Positions 38,088 to 46,170 of a stretch of 46,170 nucleotides of DNA are shown piece after piece (within the stretch, counting starts at the first letter, position 1; each line of letters opens with the position of its first letter). The stretch is from assembly GCA_964644025.1 (NCBI GenBank), contig CAZXVW010000006.1, forward strand, positions 1 to 46,170, in the 5' to 3' direction. The stretch comes from CAZXVW01 sp964644025 (GTDB taxonomy: Bacteria > Acidobacteriota > Terriglobia > Bryobacterales > Bryobacteraceae). The position numbers were made by a program, and so were the translations under genes. The notes beneath the pieces are model-generated. The model did not search any database and had not been told where the DNA came from. It was given only the letters and a program-made list of their open reading frames with translations.

Positions 38088-39115
38088 GCCTCCGGCGACG
38101 GCTTGGCCGGCCGCGGCGCCCGCTTCAGCACCGGCGGCTTGTCGTTTTCCCCGGCGGGTGTGTCGGCCGGCTTTTCGCCTCCTCCGGGACGGATCACTTT
38201 CACCTTGCCCGGCTGGCGCACGCGCGGGCGATTATCGGCCTTCTCGTCCTTCGGCCGGTTCACTAACGCTTTCACCCGCGCCTTCACTTTCAGGAACTCG
38301 GAGGTATTCACCACGTACTCGGGCTTGGAGGGCAGGATCCGCTGCATCTCCTTCTGCGAGGCTTGAATGCGGTCGTCCGTCATCGGGTGGCTGCTAAAGA
38401 TCGAAGACATCAGGCCCGGCTTGGTCTTCTGGAGCACGGCCAGCTTCTCGAAGAAATCGACAAACGCCGTCGGGTCGTAGCCGGCTGCGTACATGTACTG
38501 CAAGCCGAGATAATCCGCTTCCCGCTCGAAGCCGCGCGAAAACCGCAGAAAAGCCACCGGGATGACGAAACCGGCGCCTTGCTGCACGCCGTAGCCGGCC
38601 CAGCCGCCGAGCGCGATCGCCAGCGGGATCGTCGCCAGGCTGGCGATCTGGCCGCGGGAGGCCTGGCGGGTGCCATGCCGCGCCGCCACATGCGCGATCT
38701 CATGCGCCAGCACGCCGGCCATTTCCGCTTCGGTGTCGGCGGCGAGAATCAGGCCCGTGTTCACGAAACAGAATCCTCCCGGCAGTGCGAAGGCGTTGAT
38801 CTGCGGGCTATCGATTACCTTGAAGGTGAACACCAGCTTCGAGTCGGAATGCCGCGCCAGATTTTGTCCCACGCGGTTGATGTACTCGGCGATGACGGGA
38901 TCGTCGACGATTTTCGCCTGCTGCTCCACCTCGGCCGCCAGTTGCCGGCCCAGCGCGATCTCTTTTTCGATCGAGTACAGGTTCAGCCCCGTGCCCACTT
39001 TGCGCTCGCCGATCGCCTCGACATCGTCCTTCGGTTTCTTCTTGTCCTTGGCCGGAGCCGAGAACGGCAGAACGAGCACGACGGTGAGGGCGGCCAAGAT
39101 TCTGGTCATCTTCAC
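38084..39115 (-). CDS. M48-family zinc metalloprotease, exported
   Basis: A 343-aa periplasmic metalloprotease. After a signal peptide (about 1-20) comes a basic tract (KDKKKPKDD) and the M48 domain: HEIAH at 138-142 with AARHGTRQ, and a downstream EADYLG supplying the third zinc ligand. The BepA/YfgC-type motif ALPGGFCFVNTGLI is present. These proteases clear misfolded outer-membrane proteins. The C-terminus is a Pro/Lys-rich tail of about 70 aa. GTG 39115 is chosen because GGAGGAGGG lies 7 nt upstream; ATG 39109 is an alternative with a 13-nt gap. Frames extending further upstream are not protein-like. It is convergent with the propeller gene; the two stop codons overlap. Confidence 0.9.
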   Translation of the reverse strand: MKMTRILAALTVVLVLPFSAPAKDKKKPKDDVEAIGERKVGTGLNLYSIEKEIALGRQLAAEVEQQAKIVDDPVIAEYINRVGQNLARHSDSKLVFTFKVIDSPQINAFALPGGFCFVNTGLILAADTEAEMAGVLAHEIAHVAARHGTRQASRGQIASLATIPLAIALGGWAGYGVQQGAGFVIPVAFLRFSRGFEREADYLGLQYMYAAGYDPTAFVDFFEKLAVLQKTKPGLMSSIFSSHPMTDDRIQASQKEMQRILPSKPEYVVNTSEFLKVKARVKALVNRPKDEKADNRPRVRQPGKVKVIRPGGGEKPADTPAGENDKPPVLKRAPRPAKPSPEA

Positions 39116-39287
39116 AATTGCACCCTCCTCCCCCTGCCTCCAGTTTACCTGTTTTGGGCCGTCAGGCCGGTTCATAGTTTCGACGCCGCTGCCCGGCCCT
39201 GCGTTCCACGTACCTGCGCCGCGGTGACCTGCCATTGCCTGGGCCGCGGGATGGACTGGCTCACGACTTCGATAAGATGTTGTAGTA

Positions 39288-40172
39288 ATGCACCGCTTTA
39301 TCCTCCACAATGACCAGGTCTGCGCGGCCGCCGACAGGACGCTCTCGGCGGGACAGGTCGGCCTGATGAACGGCTGGGGAGTCTTCTCGACCATCCGCGT
39401 CATCGACGGCGTGCTGTTCGCCTTCGAGCGCCACTGGGAGCGGATGAGGCGGGATGCCGCCCTGCTGCACGTCCCGTTTCCCGCCCGCCCGGAGCACATG
39501 CAGGAGAGGCTTTTGGAGTTGGTCTCCGCCAACCAGGCCTTCAACGCCACGCTACGGGTCATCGTGGTCCGCAACCACGGCGGGCTGTGGGAGGGCCCGG
39601 GCATCGACCGGGAGTTTGACCTCATTGCCTTCACCACCGACGAGCGGCGCTGGGGCGCCGGCGTCCGGCTCGGCATCGTGCCGAACGCCCGCCATGCCGG
39701 CTCGCCGTTCGCCGGAACGAAGACTCTTTCCTGGTCCCATAACCTGACTTGGCTGGAGCAGGCCCAGAGCCATGGCCTGGATGAGGTGATTTTGCTGAAC
39801 CAGCACGGCAACGTTTGCGAATGCACTTCCGCCAACGTTTTCCTTATGCAAGGAAGCCAGATCTGGACGCCGCCGCTCAGTTCCGGCTGCCTGCCCGGCG
39901 TCACACGCCAGTTGTTGCTCACCGAAATCCGAGTGGGCGGCATCACCATCGGGGAAAAGGACTTCAGCCCGGCGGAACTGGAGGCCGCCGACGAGGTCTT
40001 CATCACCTCCACCACGCGAGGCCTGCTGCCCGTGCTCTCGGTGGAAGGGCTGAGGATTCACTCCGGCGGCGGGGCCTCCGCGCCGGTGCGGGCGGCCTTT
40101 GCCCGTTACGTGGAAGCTTACGTGGCTGATGTGAAAAGCAAGACGGCCGGGTCCGTGCCCCGGCAGACGTGA
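39288..40172 (+). CDS. Class IV PLP aminotransferase (branched-chain aminotransferase / ADC lyase family)
   Basis: A fold-type IV PLP enzyme of 294 aa. N-terminal MNGWGVFSTIRVIDG and FAFERHWERM are family features; the PLP lysine is in AGTKTLSWSHN; DEVILLNQHGNVCECTSANVF and SGCLPGVTRQLLL follow. Both branched-chain aminotransferases (IlvE) and aminodeoxychorismate lyases (PabC) have this set of motifs, and I cannot separate them here; D-amino-acid transaminase is a third option. ATG 39288 has no Shine-Dalgarno sequence; TAAGAT at 39273-39278 could be a -10 9 nt upstream. A zinc-ribbon gene follows 24 bp downstream. Confidence 0.88.
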   Translation: MHRFILHNDQVCAAADRTLSAGQVGLMNGWGVFSTIRVIDGVLFAFERHWERMRRDAALLHVPFPARPEHMQERLLELVSANQAFNATLRVIVVRNHGGLWEGPGIDREFDLIAFTTDERRWGAGVRLGIVPNARHAGSPFAGTKTLSWSHNLTWLEQAQSHGLDEVILLNQHGNVCECTSANVFLMQGSQIWTPPLSSGCLPGVTRQLLLTEIRVGGITIGEKDFSPAELEAADEVFITSTTRGLLPVLSVEGLRIHSGGGASAPVRAAFARYVEAYVADVKSKTAGSVPRQT

Positions 40173-40196
40173 CGCCTCTTGAAACAGGTATCCCGA

Positions 40197-40559
40197 ATGC
40201 GCGCAATTCGGCCCTGCCCCCGTTGCGGGTCCCGCTACGTGCGGATTTCCCGGATTCGAGGCATGCGTGAACGGCTCCAGCGCCTGGCCGGCTTCCACTG
40301 GATGCGCTGCCGGGACTGCGGAACACGGTTCCGGGATAGCATCTGGCGCGATGGCCTCTTCCTTTTCTACGCCAAGTGCCCGAAGTGCACCAACCTGGTT
40401 TTGAAGGACTGGGAGGAGAAATACTACTTACCGCCCCGGTACAAGCGACTGCTCCTGAAGCTGGGGGCGCGGGAGCAGCGGTGCGAGCCTTGCCGCTATA
40501 ACTTCGTCAGCTTCCGGCCGCGATGGAAAGGCCCGGCAAAAGAAAATGGTTCCAAGTGA
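40197..40559 (+). CDS. Small multi-zinc-ribbon protein, function unknown
   Basis: A 120-aa basic protein with three Cys-rich elements: CPRC near the start paired with CRDC, then CPKC paired with CEPC. Four CxxC pairs suggest two zinc ribbons. Between them are a helical basic segment (RGMRERLQRLAG) and a hydrophobic/aromatic stretch (GLFLFYAK). It has no catalytic motif; nucleic-acid binding or a structural role is plausible. ATG 40197 starts just before the first pair; TTG 40179 would add six residues. It lies downstream of the aminotransferase and may be co-transcribed. Confidence 0.7.
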   Translation: MRAIRPCPRCGSRYVRISRIRGMRERLQRLAGFHWMRCRDCGTRFRDSIWRDGLFLFYAKCPKCTNLVLKDWEEKYYLPPRYKRLLLKLGAREQRCEPCRYNFVSFRPRWKGPAKENGSK

Positions 40560-41287
40560 CCCACTTCACAGCTCGCTCACCGGCCGGCATGCTCGGCCTG
40601 AGCTTGGCATTCAGGTCAGCTTCGGCGCTGCCCGTTCGCTCCCGGCGATGCCTTTTGGGCGACCACCGATCATAGCTTCGGGGCAGGCTCGAAAGTCTGC
40701 CTGATAGAAGCCGGCATCTCGAGGCGGCCTTTCGCTCGCCCGCAGCAACTTGCGCCACGGCGGGGTCACCGTTCCCGGCCTGCCTCTTCGATCACCTCGA
40801 CCGCCGGTGGCTGCGTCCGTTCGGCTGGCCGCTCCCCTCCTCACCCGTTATTGCTTCCGGGCGGGGAGGATCACCGCCGCAAGCCCGTTACGCAGTTCCC
40901 GGTTGCCGATCCCGGCCTTTCCCAGAACCGCCGCTCCCCGTCGGGGCTTTCCCCCTTCGGATCGTAGCGCGCAATTCCGTTCCGGGCCAGGAAGCTTGCC
41001 TTGACGCCGCGCCCGATTTCCTTTCCCTCCCCGGAAGCGGCTCGTTTTACCTCGCTCGCTTCCGGCTCAACGTTCCAGGTTCGCTGCGCTTGGTCAGGCT
41101 CACTGTTCCGTGAACCTCTTGGAACCATCTCTATCATGCGGTGAAACGCTCCGTAAGTCAAGGAAAAAAACACGCCCCCGGCGAGATTTTCCTCAATTTT
41201 TTTCTCTTTTGAATTCAATAACTTCTAACGCTGCCCCGGTGAGAAGCCTGTGGATAAAACACTAGTGGGCGTTTCTGTTTCAGTGAT
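40560..41287. other. 728-bp region without a convincing gene
   Basis: Several ORFs of 60-115 codons exist on both strands, but none has a Shine-Dalgarno sequence, family motif or convincing start. A 115-codon minus-strand ORF starts with TTG in an AT-rich patch and is probably chance. An inverted repeat (CCGGAAGCG and CGCTTCCGG) lies near 41034-41071. A terminator-like hairpin at 41161-41210 is listed separately. It may be decayed sequence or a non-coding transcript. Confidence 0.55.
41161..41210 (+). terminator. Terminator-like hairpin with U-rich tail
   Basis: AGGAAAA (41161-41167) pairs with TTTTCCT (41187-41193); the loop holds a small CGCC/GGCG stem. A T-rich run (41196-41210) follows. 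No gene ends nearby on the plus strand, so what it would terminate is unclear. Confidence 0.35.
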
Positions 41288-42412
41288 TCAGTCTCCCACC
41301 AGCTTCAAGATCATCCCTGTATCGGTGGCCACCCAGACGCCGCCGCTCTCCGGCGCCGCCAGCATCGCCGCGTGCGCGTAAGCGCGGTAGTCTGCCTCCA
41401 TCTCTTCCCAGTTCACCAGGTCCTTGCTGCGTAACACGACCAGCCGGCCGGGCACCGGACTCTCCAGCAATTGGCCCGTTGGCTCGTAACCGGCCAGGTA
41501 GGCGGTGCCGCCGCGGGTCCAGGCCACGTCGGTGATCGAGCGGTCCTTGCGGCGAAATACGCGTTTCGTCTTGCCGGTGCGCGGATCCGTCGCGTAAACC
41601 TCTGAAGGCCATTCGAAGCTGTTCCGGAACCGCACCAGGATCAAGGCTCTGCCGTCGGGGCCGGTGCGCACGCGGACAATGCGGCCGAAGATCGAGGTGG
41701 TGGACGGTTTCCAGCTCCGGCCGCCGTCATTCGTCTGCAGCACAATCGTCAACGACGGCCATTCCCGCCGCCGGGCGGCCCGCTCCGGATCCATCCAGTC
41801 CGGGAACCGCGAGCGGTTCCTCCGCGGCGGCTCGCTATAGCCGACGATGGTGCCCTGACGCGGGTTGGCAAACTCCACCCAATCGTAACTGGTGAACTCT
41901 TTCGTCGTTTTCGGCTCGGCGGCCGCCGGCACCGGCTTCCAGTGCTGGCCTCCGTCGTGGGTTTCGTATATGGCCTTCTTCTCCCCCACGGCGAAACCAT
42001 GCCGCCGGTCCAGGAACCAAAGGCGCAGAATGCCCCGCTTTTTTGAAACCTTGCGCCACCCGCGCCCTGATTCCAGCGTTTGCCAGATCCCTTTCGGGCT
42101 CACCATCCATCCGATCGTCTCGTTCAGGAAGAACAGGGAACGGCCCACTTCCTTCAGCGGGACCAGACTCCAGTGGGCGCCCCCATCGCTGGTGATGACC
42201 GCACGCGGCTGGATCTTCCCTCCCCGCAGCGTCAGATACCCGGTGGCTACGCCGCGCCTGGCGGAGGGGAACGCCAGGTCCAGGATCGTCAGCTCGCTGT
42301 CGTTGGCGTCGTGGAAGAAGCGGACTTCCCAGCGAGCCGCCACGGCGGGCGTCGTGCTCGTCAGCAGGGCGGCCAACAGCAGCGACGGCATCGCTTGCAG
42401 GCTCACTCTCAT
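41288..42412 (-). CDS. Ycf48/sialidase-like beta-propeller protein, exported
   Basis: A 374-aa protein with a signal peptide (about 1-25, LLLAALLTSTTPAVAA) and repeated BNR/Asp-box-like blades: VITSDGGAHWSLVPL, IYETHDGGQHWKPV, VLQTNDGGRSWKPS, with SxDGGxxW at each strand-turn. These resemble the Ycf48/HCF136 family of photosystem assembly factors and sialidase-type propellers; in a non-photosynthetic organism the role is unknown. A hydrolase active site is not visible. ATG 42412 is 7 bp after the stop of the GAF gene, so it is probably co-transcribed with it. An upstream ATG at 42420 leads at once to a stop. Confidence 0.85.
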   Translation of the reverse strand: MRVSLQAMPSLLLAALLTSTTPAVAARWEVRFFHDANDSELTILDLAFPSARRGVATGYLTLRGGKIQPRAVITSDGGAHWSLVPLKEVGRSLFFLNETIGWMVSPKGIWQTLESGRGWRKVSKKRGILRLWFLDRRHGFAVGEKKAIYETHDGGQHWKPVPAAAEPKTTKEFTSYDWVEFANPRQGTIVGYSEPPRRNRSRFPDWMDPERAARRREWPSLTIVLQTNDGGRSWKPSTTSIFGRIVRVRTGPDGRALILVRFRNSFEWPSEVYATDPRTGKTKRVFRRKDRSITDVAWTRGGTAYLAGYEPTGQLLESPVPGRLVVLRSKDLVNWEEMEADYRAYAHAAMLAAPESGGVWVATDTGMILKLVGD

Positions 42413-42419
42413 TGGTGCA

Positions 42420-43025
42420 TTACGAGCCGGCCGCCGACCGGTTGCCGGATAAAGCCAGCTCGGCGTGACTGACGGCCTCAAACAAGGCCGGCTCCATCCG
42501 CGCCAGTACCAGGATGCAGCCGATCTGCTCACCCACGGTCGACAGCAACTCCATCTCCCCGCCGGTGTGGGAATGTGGCACGCGATGCTGCACGTTCAGC
42601 ACTCCCACCACGCGGTTGCGGGCAATCACCGGCGCCGACAGGAAGGCCTCGAAGGCGTCTTCGGGCAGCTCCCGGAACAGCTTGAAGCGGGGGTCCCGGT
42701 ACGCCTCGCGGGAGATGGCCAGCAGTCGGCGCTCCCTGGCCACCCAGCCGGTCAGTCCCTCGTCGAGCTTGAGCCGGACCTTGCCCACCAGCCCGGCGTG
42801 CGGCTCGCTGGTGGCGCACAGCACCAGCTCGTGCCGGTCGAGCAGGTATAGCAGGCAGGAATCGCACTTCATGTATTCCCCCACCAGGGTCACGACGCCC
42901 CGCAGCACCTCTTGCAGACTCATGTCGCGCGCCATGAACCGGCTGATTTGCTGAAACAGCCGCAGTTGCTGTTCGGTGCGCGCGAGGCGTTGCTCGAGTT
43001 CCTTGGTTCGGGACACTGAAGTCAT
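42420..43025 (-). CDS. GAF-domain sensor protein
   Basis: A 201-aa protein: an N-terminal coiled coil (about 5-30, TKELEQRLARTEQQLRLFQQ), then a GAF domain (about 35-185) with SLQEVLRGVVTLVGEYMKCDSCLLYLLD, GLTGWVARERR and SAPVIARNRVVGVLNVQHR. Such domains bind small molecules or cyclic nucleotides and usually sit in front of an output domain, but this protein ends after it. Cys residues in CDSC may bind a metal or be redox-active. ATG 43025 has GGAG 9 nt upstream. It precedes the propeller gene by 7 bp and lies 533 bp upstream of the CheA gene on the opposite strand. Confidence 0.85.
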   Translation of the reverse strand: MTSVSRTKELEQRLARTEQQLRLFQQISRFMARDMSLQEVLRGVVTLVGEYMKCDSCLLYLLDRHELVLCATSEPHAGLVGKVRLKLDEGLTGWVARERRLLAISREAYRDPRFKLFRELPEDAFEAFLSAPVIARNRVVGVLNVQHRVPHSHTGGEMELLSTVGEQIGCILVLARMEPALFEAVSHAELALSGNRSAAGS

Positions 43026-43557
43026 TATCTCAAACTCCGGGCCGGGCGCGGCGCCGTTGCCCCGCCGCAGCCGCCCGGAATAAAGCGCCGGCCTTGAAGT
43101 TGCTGAGCCGTCGCCGCCGACGCCGGCTGGCCGTTTCCACGCCGGCCAGACCCGCCCGGCCGCCAGACCCACGACCACGTCGCCAAGTTCCGCCACGCCG
43201 AATTGCTCGAACTGGCTGGCGGCCAGCCTCGAAATTCCACCGGTCCGCTGGCCGAGTAATTTACAAACGTTTTACATTTTGATTCACAATGATTAATAAT
43301 CTCAGAAATCGCGATTGTTTCAGCCTATTGGACTAAAGCAGACCGGTGTCGTCGTCGATGTGTAGGTTGGGATGAGAAGCTACGCTCGGCTGAGGTACTT
43401 CGAAGATGAGGTTGCCTGAATAGGGCTCACCAATCGTGTTTCCGGAGCCCGTGGCTGGTTTTGGAGGGCCGCGGAGCAGGGAACGGAAAAGCACAACAAG
43501 AGAAGACGACGAGAGAGGGTTTGGCCAGGCAACGCTCCACTCTCAAAGGAAATAACG
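43026..43557. other. Intergenic region upstream of the CheA gene with an AT-rich promoter-like patch
   Basis: There is no gene. At 43259-43310 an AT-rich island carries TTTACA followed by a TAATAAT-type element about 17-18 bp later, a weak promoter candidate for CheA with a leader near 250 nt. AAAGGA lies 7 nt before the CheA ATG. I see no riboswitch consensus. Confidence 0.4.
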
Positions 43558-46170
43558 ATGGACGATCAAGAAATCATCAAGGAATTCCTGGTGGAAAGTA
43601 GTGAGAACCTGTCCCGTCTGGATCAGGAAATGGTGGAGCTCGAAGAGCGCCCCGAGGACACCGAACTGTTGGCGAGTATCTTCCGGACGATTCACACGAT
43701 TAAAGGAACGTGCGGGTTTCTGGGTTTCGAGACGCTGGAGGGCATCACCCATCTGACCGAGAACATCCTGAGCCAGCTCCGCAGCGGCGAACGGAAAGTA
43801 ACGCCGGAGCTGGTGTCGCTGATCCTGGAGGCGGTGGACGCCACCAAGGAGATTCTGGGCTCGATTGAAGCCAGATCTTCGGAGGGTGAAGACGTCTACG
43901 AGGACCTGCGGCGGCGGCTGCGGGAGGCCAGCGAGGGAGAGGCGGTAGCAGGACCGGAGCCGGGCGCGGCGGAAGGCGAAGGACCGGGACGGGGCGAGGC
44001 AGAGGCAAAGGCGGAGTCAGAGACCGGGCCCGAGGCGGAGTCGGCTGAGCCGGCAGCGGAGGCGGTGGCCGCAAAAGCGGAGGCGGCCAAGGCTGAGAGT
44101 AGCGAAGGGCGCCCAGAGGCGGCCGCGGAGGCGGCGGCCCCGGCGGGAGCGGGCGCGCCTCAGGGGTCTCCGAAATCCTCGGCGCTGGCCGATTCGACGA
44201 TCCGCGTGGGCGTGGACCTGCTGGACAAGCTCATGAACCTGGTGGGTGAGCTGGTGCTGACGCGGAACCAGATCCTCCAGTTCAACGCCCAGCGGGACGA
44301 CACCACGATGAACGCCACCTCCCAGCGGCTGAACCTGATCACAACGGAGTTGCAGGAAGGGGTCATGAAGACCCGCATGCAGCCGATCGGCGTGGTCTGG
44401 AACAAGTTTCCGCGGGTCGTGCGGGACCTGGCCCGGTCCTTCGGCAAGGAGATTCACCTGGAGATGGACGGGGCCGAAACCGAGCTGGACCGGACCATCA
44501 TCGAGGCGATCAAGGACCCGCTCACCCACCTGGTGCGCAACTGTTGCGATCACGGCATCGAGCGGCCCGAGGTGCGCGTCCGGCGGGGCAAGCCGGCGCA
44601 AGGCACGCTCACCATGCGCGCCTTCCATGAAGGCGGACAGGTGAACATCGAGATCACCGACGACGGCGCGGGCATCGATGTCGAGAAGGTCAAGAAGCGC
44701 GCGATCGAAAAAGGGCTTCTGCGCCCGGAGGCCGCCGAGCGCATCAGCGATCGCGAAGCGCTGAACTTGATCTTCCATCCGGGGTTTTCCACGGCTGATA
44801 CCGTGTCCAATGTCTCAGGGCGCGGCGTGGGCATGGACGTTGTCAAGACGAATATCGAGAAGATCGGCGGGGTGGTGGATCTGGCCAGCCGCCCGGGTGA
44901 GGGAACGACGGTAAAGGTCAAGATTCCCCTGACGCTGGCCATCATTCCGGGGCTGGTGGTCTCGAGCGGCGGCGAGTTGTTCGTCATTCCCCAGGTGAGC
45001 CTGCTCGAGTTGATCCGGCTGGAAGGCGAAACGGCGCGCAGCCAGATCGAAGTGATCGGCGCGACGCCGGTCTACCGGCATCGCGGCAAGCTCCTGCCCA
45101 TCGCATACCTGGACGAAGTGCTCGGCATGGAGCGGAGGCGTGGCGCTGACGTGGTCAACATCGTGGTCCTGCAGGCCGAGGACCGCCAGTTCGGCCTGGT
45201 GGTGGACCAGATCAGCGACACGCAGGAGATCGTGGTCAAGCCGCTCGGCAAGCAGCTCAAGGGCCTGAGCTGCTATGCCGGAGCCACGATCATGGGCGAC
45301 GGGCGAGTCGCCTTGATCCTGGATGTGCTGGGCGTCGGCCAGCGTTCCGGCGTCGTCAGCGAGACCGGCGAGCAGGCCCGTTCCGGCGAGCAGCGCAAGG
45401 AGCGCTTGGACGCCGACCTGCAAACGTTACTGCTGTTCCGAGCCGGTCCCTTCGAACGACTGGCCGTTCCGCTGGCGCTGGTGGCCCGCCTGGAGGAGTT
45501 TCCGCAGTCGAAGATCGAAACCGCCAGCGGCCGGCTGGTCGTGCAATACCGCGGGCGGATTCTCCCGTTGGCCCCGCTGGCGCCGATGCTGGATCCGGGG
45601 TGCGAGGACACCGCCAGCCGCCAAGATCCGGCTCAGGTGATTGTTTTTGACGACGGGAAACGGAGCGTGGGCATCCTGGTGGACCAGGTGATCGACATCG
45701 CCGAGGACACGGTGACCATCCGCCAGCAGACGGCGCGGCCCGGCCTGCTGGGCTCGGCGGTGGTCGGCGGAAAAGTGACCGATTTTGTGGACCTGCACTT
45801 TGCGCTGGAAAAAGCGGTCCAGAACTGGTTTGGCGAAGGCCAGGACCGGATCCGGCCGGCCTCGGTCCTGGTGGCCGATGGCTCCAGCTTCTCCCGCATC
45901 ATGATCCGCAATTACCTGGAGATCGCCGGGCACCGCGTAGTTGAGGCGTCCTCGGCCGGCGAAGCCCTGGACGAGCTCGAGCGTGGCGGCATTGACGTGG
46001 TGCTGGCCGCCGCGGATCTGCCGGGCGTTGAGAAGGAGAGCCTGGTCGAGCGGATGCGCGCGCAGCCCACTCTGGCGCGGATCCCGGTGATCCTGCTCAC
46101 TAATCCGGGCCAGGAGCCGGCCCGGCCGGAACCCGGTGCTCCGGCGCCGGCCGATTACCAGATGAAATTC
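43558..46170 (+). CDS. cheA: CheA-type hybrid histidine kinase with two CheW-like domains and a degenerate receiver (3' end cut by window edge)
   Basis: Chemosensory kinase, 871 codons in frame and running off the right edge. Domain order: Hpt/P1 (1-105) with phosphorylatable H46 in IHTIKGTCGF; a Glu/Ala-rich low-complexity linker (about 120-205) replacing P2; dimerisation domain (about 210-270); HATPase with N-box LTHLVRNCCDHGIE (about 322), DDGAGID (367) and GRGVGMD (421); two CheW-like domains (about 461-594 and 621-758); a receiver-like domain (about 770 on). In the receiver, the first acidic pair reads DG and the usual phosphoacceptor Asp is Ala (VVLAAADLPG). Activity would therefore depend on H46 phosphotransfer to a separate CheY-like protein. 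ATG 43558 has AAAGGA 7 nt upstream. No receptor or cheY gene is in view. Confidence 0.92.
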   Translation, partial: MDDQEIIKEFLVESSENLSRLDQEMVELEERPEDTELLASIFRTIHTIKGTCGFLGFETLEGITHLTENILSQLRSGERKVTPELVSLILEAVDATKEILGSIEARSSEGEDVYEDLRRRLREASEGEAVAGPEPGAAEGEGPGRGEAEAKAESETGPEAESAEPAAEAVAAKAEAAKAESSEGRPEAAAEAAAPAGAGAPQGSPKSSALADSTIRVGVDLLDKLMNLVGELVLTRNQILQFNAQRDDTTMNATSQRLNLITTELQEGVMKTRMQPIGVVWNKFPRVVRDLARSFGKEIHLEMDGAETELDRTIIEAIKDPLTHLVRNCCDHGIERPEVRVRRGKPAQGTLTMRAFHEGGQVNIEITDDGAGIDVEKVKKRAIEKGLLRPEAAERISDREALNLIFHPGFSTADTVSNVSGRGVGMDVVKTNIEKIGGVVDLASRPGEGTTVKVKIPLTLAIIPGLVVSSGGELFVIPQVSLLELIRLEGETARSQIEVIGATPVYRHRGKLLPIAYLDEVLGMERRRGADVVNIVVLQAEDRQFGLVVDQISDTQEIVVKPLGKQLKGLSCYAGATIMGDGRVALILDVLGVGQRSGVVSETGEQARSGEQRKERLDADLQTLLLFRAGPFERLAVPLALVARLEEFPQSKIETASGRLVVQYRGRILPLAPLAPMLDPGCEDTASRQDPAQVIVFDDGKRSVGILVDQVIDIAEDTVTIRQQTARPGLLGSAVVGGKVTDFVDLHFALEKAVQNWFGEGQDRIRPASVLVADGSSFSRIMIRNYLEIAGHRVVEASSAGEALDELERGGIDVVLAAADLPGVEKESLVERMRAQPTLARIPVILLTNPGQEPARPEPGAPAPADYQMKF

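Noticed and set aside
40871..41218. 115-codon minus-strand ORF in the gene-poor gap
   Set aside because: TTG start, no Shine-Dalgarno sequence and no recognisable domain; kept only as a possibility in the gap entry.
43282..43557. c-di-GMP riboswitch before cheA
   Set aside because: The conserved core motifs of GEMM-type riboswitches are absent.

Overview
This 46 kb window is GC-rich bacterial chromosome with no rRNA, tRNA, CRISPR array, transposase or phage gene that I can recognise. The gene mix suggests a Gram-negative Acidobacteriota of the Solibacter/Bryobacter type: a cluster of formylglycine sulfatases, choice-of-anchor-D and beta-propeller exported proteins, a TPR-CHAT protein with an ECF sigma/zinc-finger anti-sigma pair, an aldolase-type microcompartment locus, and an outer-membrane assembly operon. 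The assignment is an inference from gene content; no marker gene is present.

Layout. 1-3.4 kb: a rhomboid protease running off the left edge (minus), then a compact bacterial microcompartment (BMC) locus: class II aldolase, one BMC-H hexamer and three BMC-P pentamers, ending in an 87-bp convergent overlap with a small membrane protein. 3.4-4.5 kb: Tat-exported Gfo/Idh/MocA oxidoreductase. 4.5-8.9 kb: a strong promoter with a perfect inverted repeat drives a secreted TPR-CHAT caspase-like protein, an ECF sigma factor and a membrane anti-sigma factor. 9-16.9 kb: a heptanucleotide tandem repeat, three sulfatases, a hypothetical protein, an amidase and a small exported protein. 17-24.5 kb (minus): an Omp85/BamA-TamA protein, a SurA-like chaperone and a TamB protein with overlapping genes. 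24.6-25.4 kb: a metal-hydrolase-like DUF6282 protein. 25.5-29.5 kb (minus): three exported structural or propeller proteins. 29.9-34 kb: TCA-cycle genes, icd-mdh (minus) divergent from gltA (plus), with overlapping promoters on a shared palindrome. 34-39.1 kb: SpoIVB-like S55 peptidase, beta-propeller protein and convergent M48 metalloprotease. 39.3-40.6 kb: class IV aminotransferase and a zinc-ribbon protein. 40.6-41.3 kb: no convincing gene. 41.3-43 kb (minus): GAF protein and Ycf48-like propeller. 43.6 kb to the right edge: a CheA-type kinase with two CheW-like domains and a degenerate receiver domain.

How they may work together. The aldolase and shell genes would make a small aldehyde-handling compartment, probably for a deoxysugar phosphate; the sulfatases and oxidoreductase fit use of sulfated polysaccharides. 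The TPR-CHAT/sigma/anti-sigma operon is the best candidate for an undescribed system: a periplasmic caspase-like protease next to a transmembrane anti-sigma suggests protease-triggered sigma release. Several genes lack a Shine-Dalgarno sequence and instead have a -10-like hexamer 4-6 nt before the start codon, suggesting frequent leaderless transcription. Positions, motifs and repeats were read directly from the sequence; functions come from family resemblance, and regulatory claims are inference.
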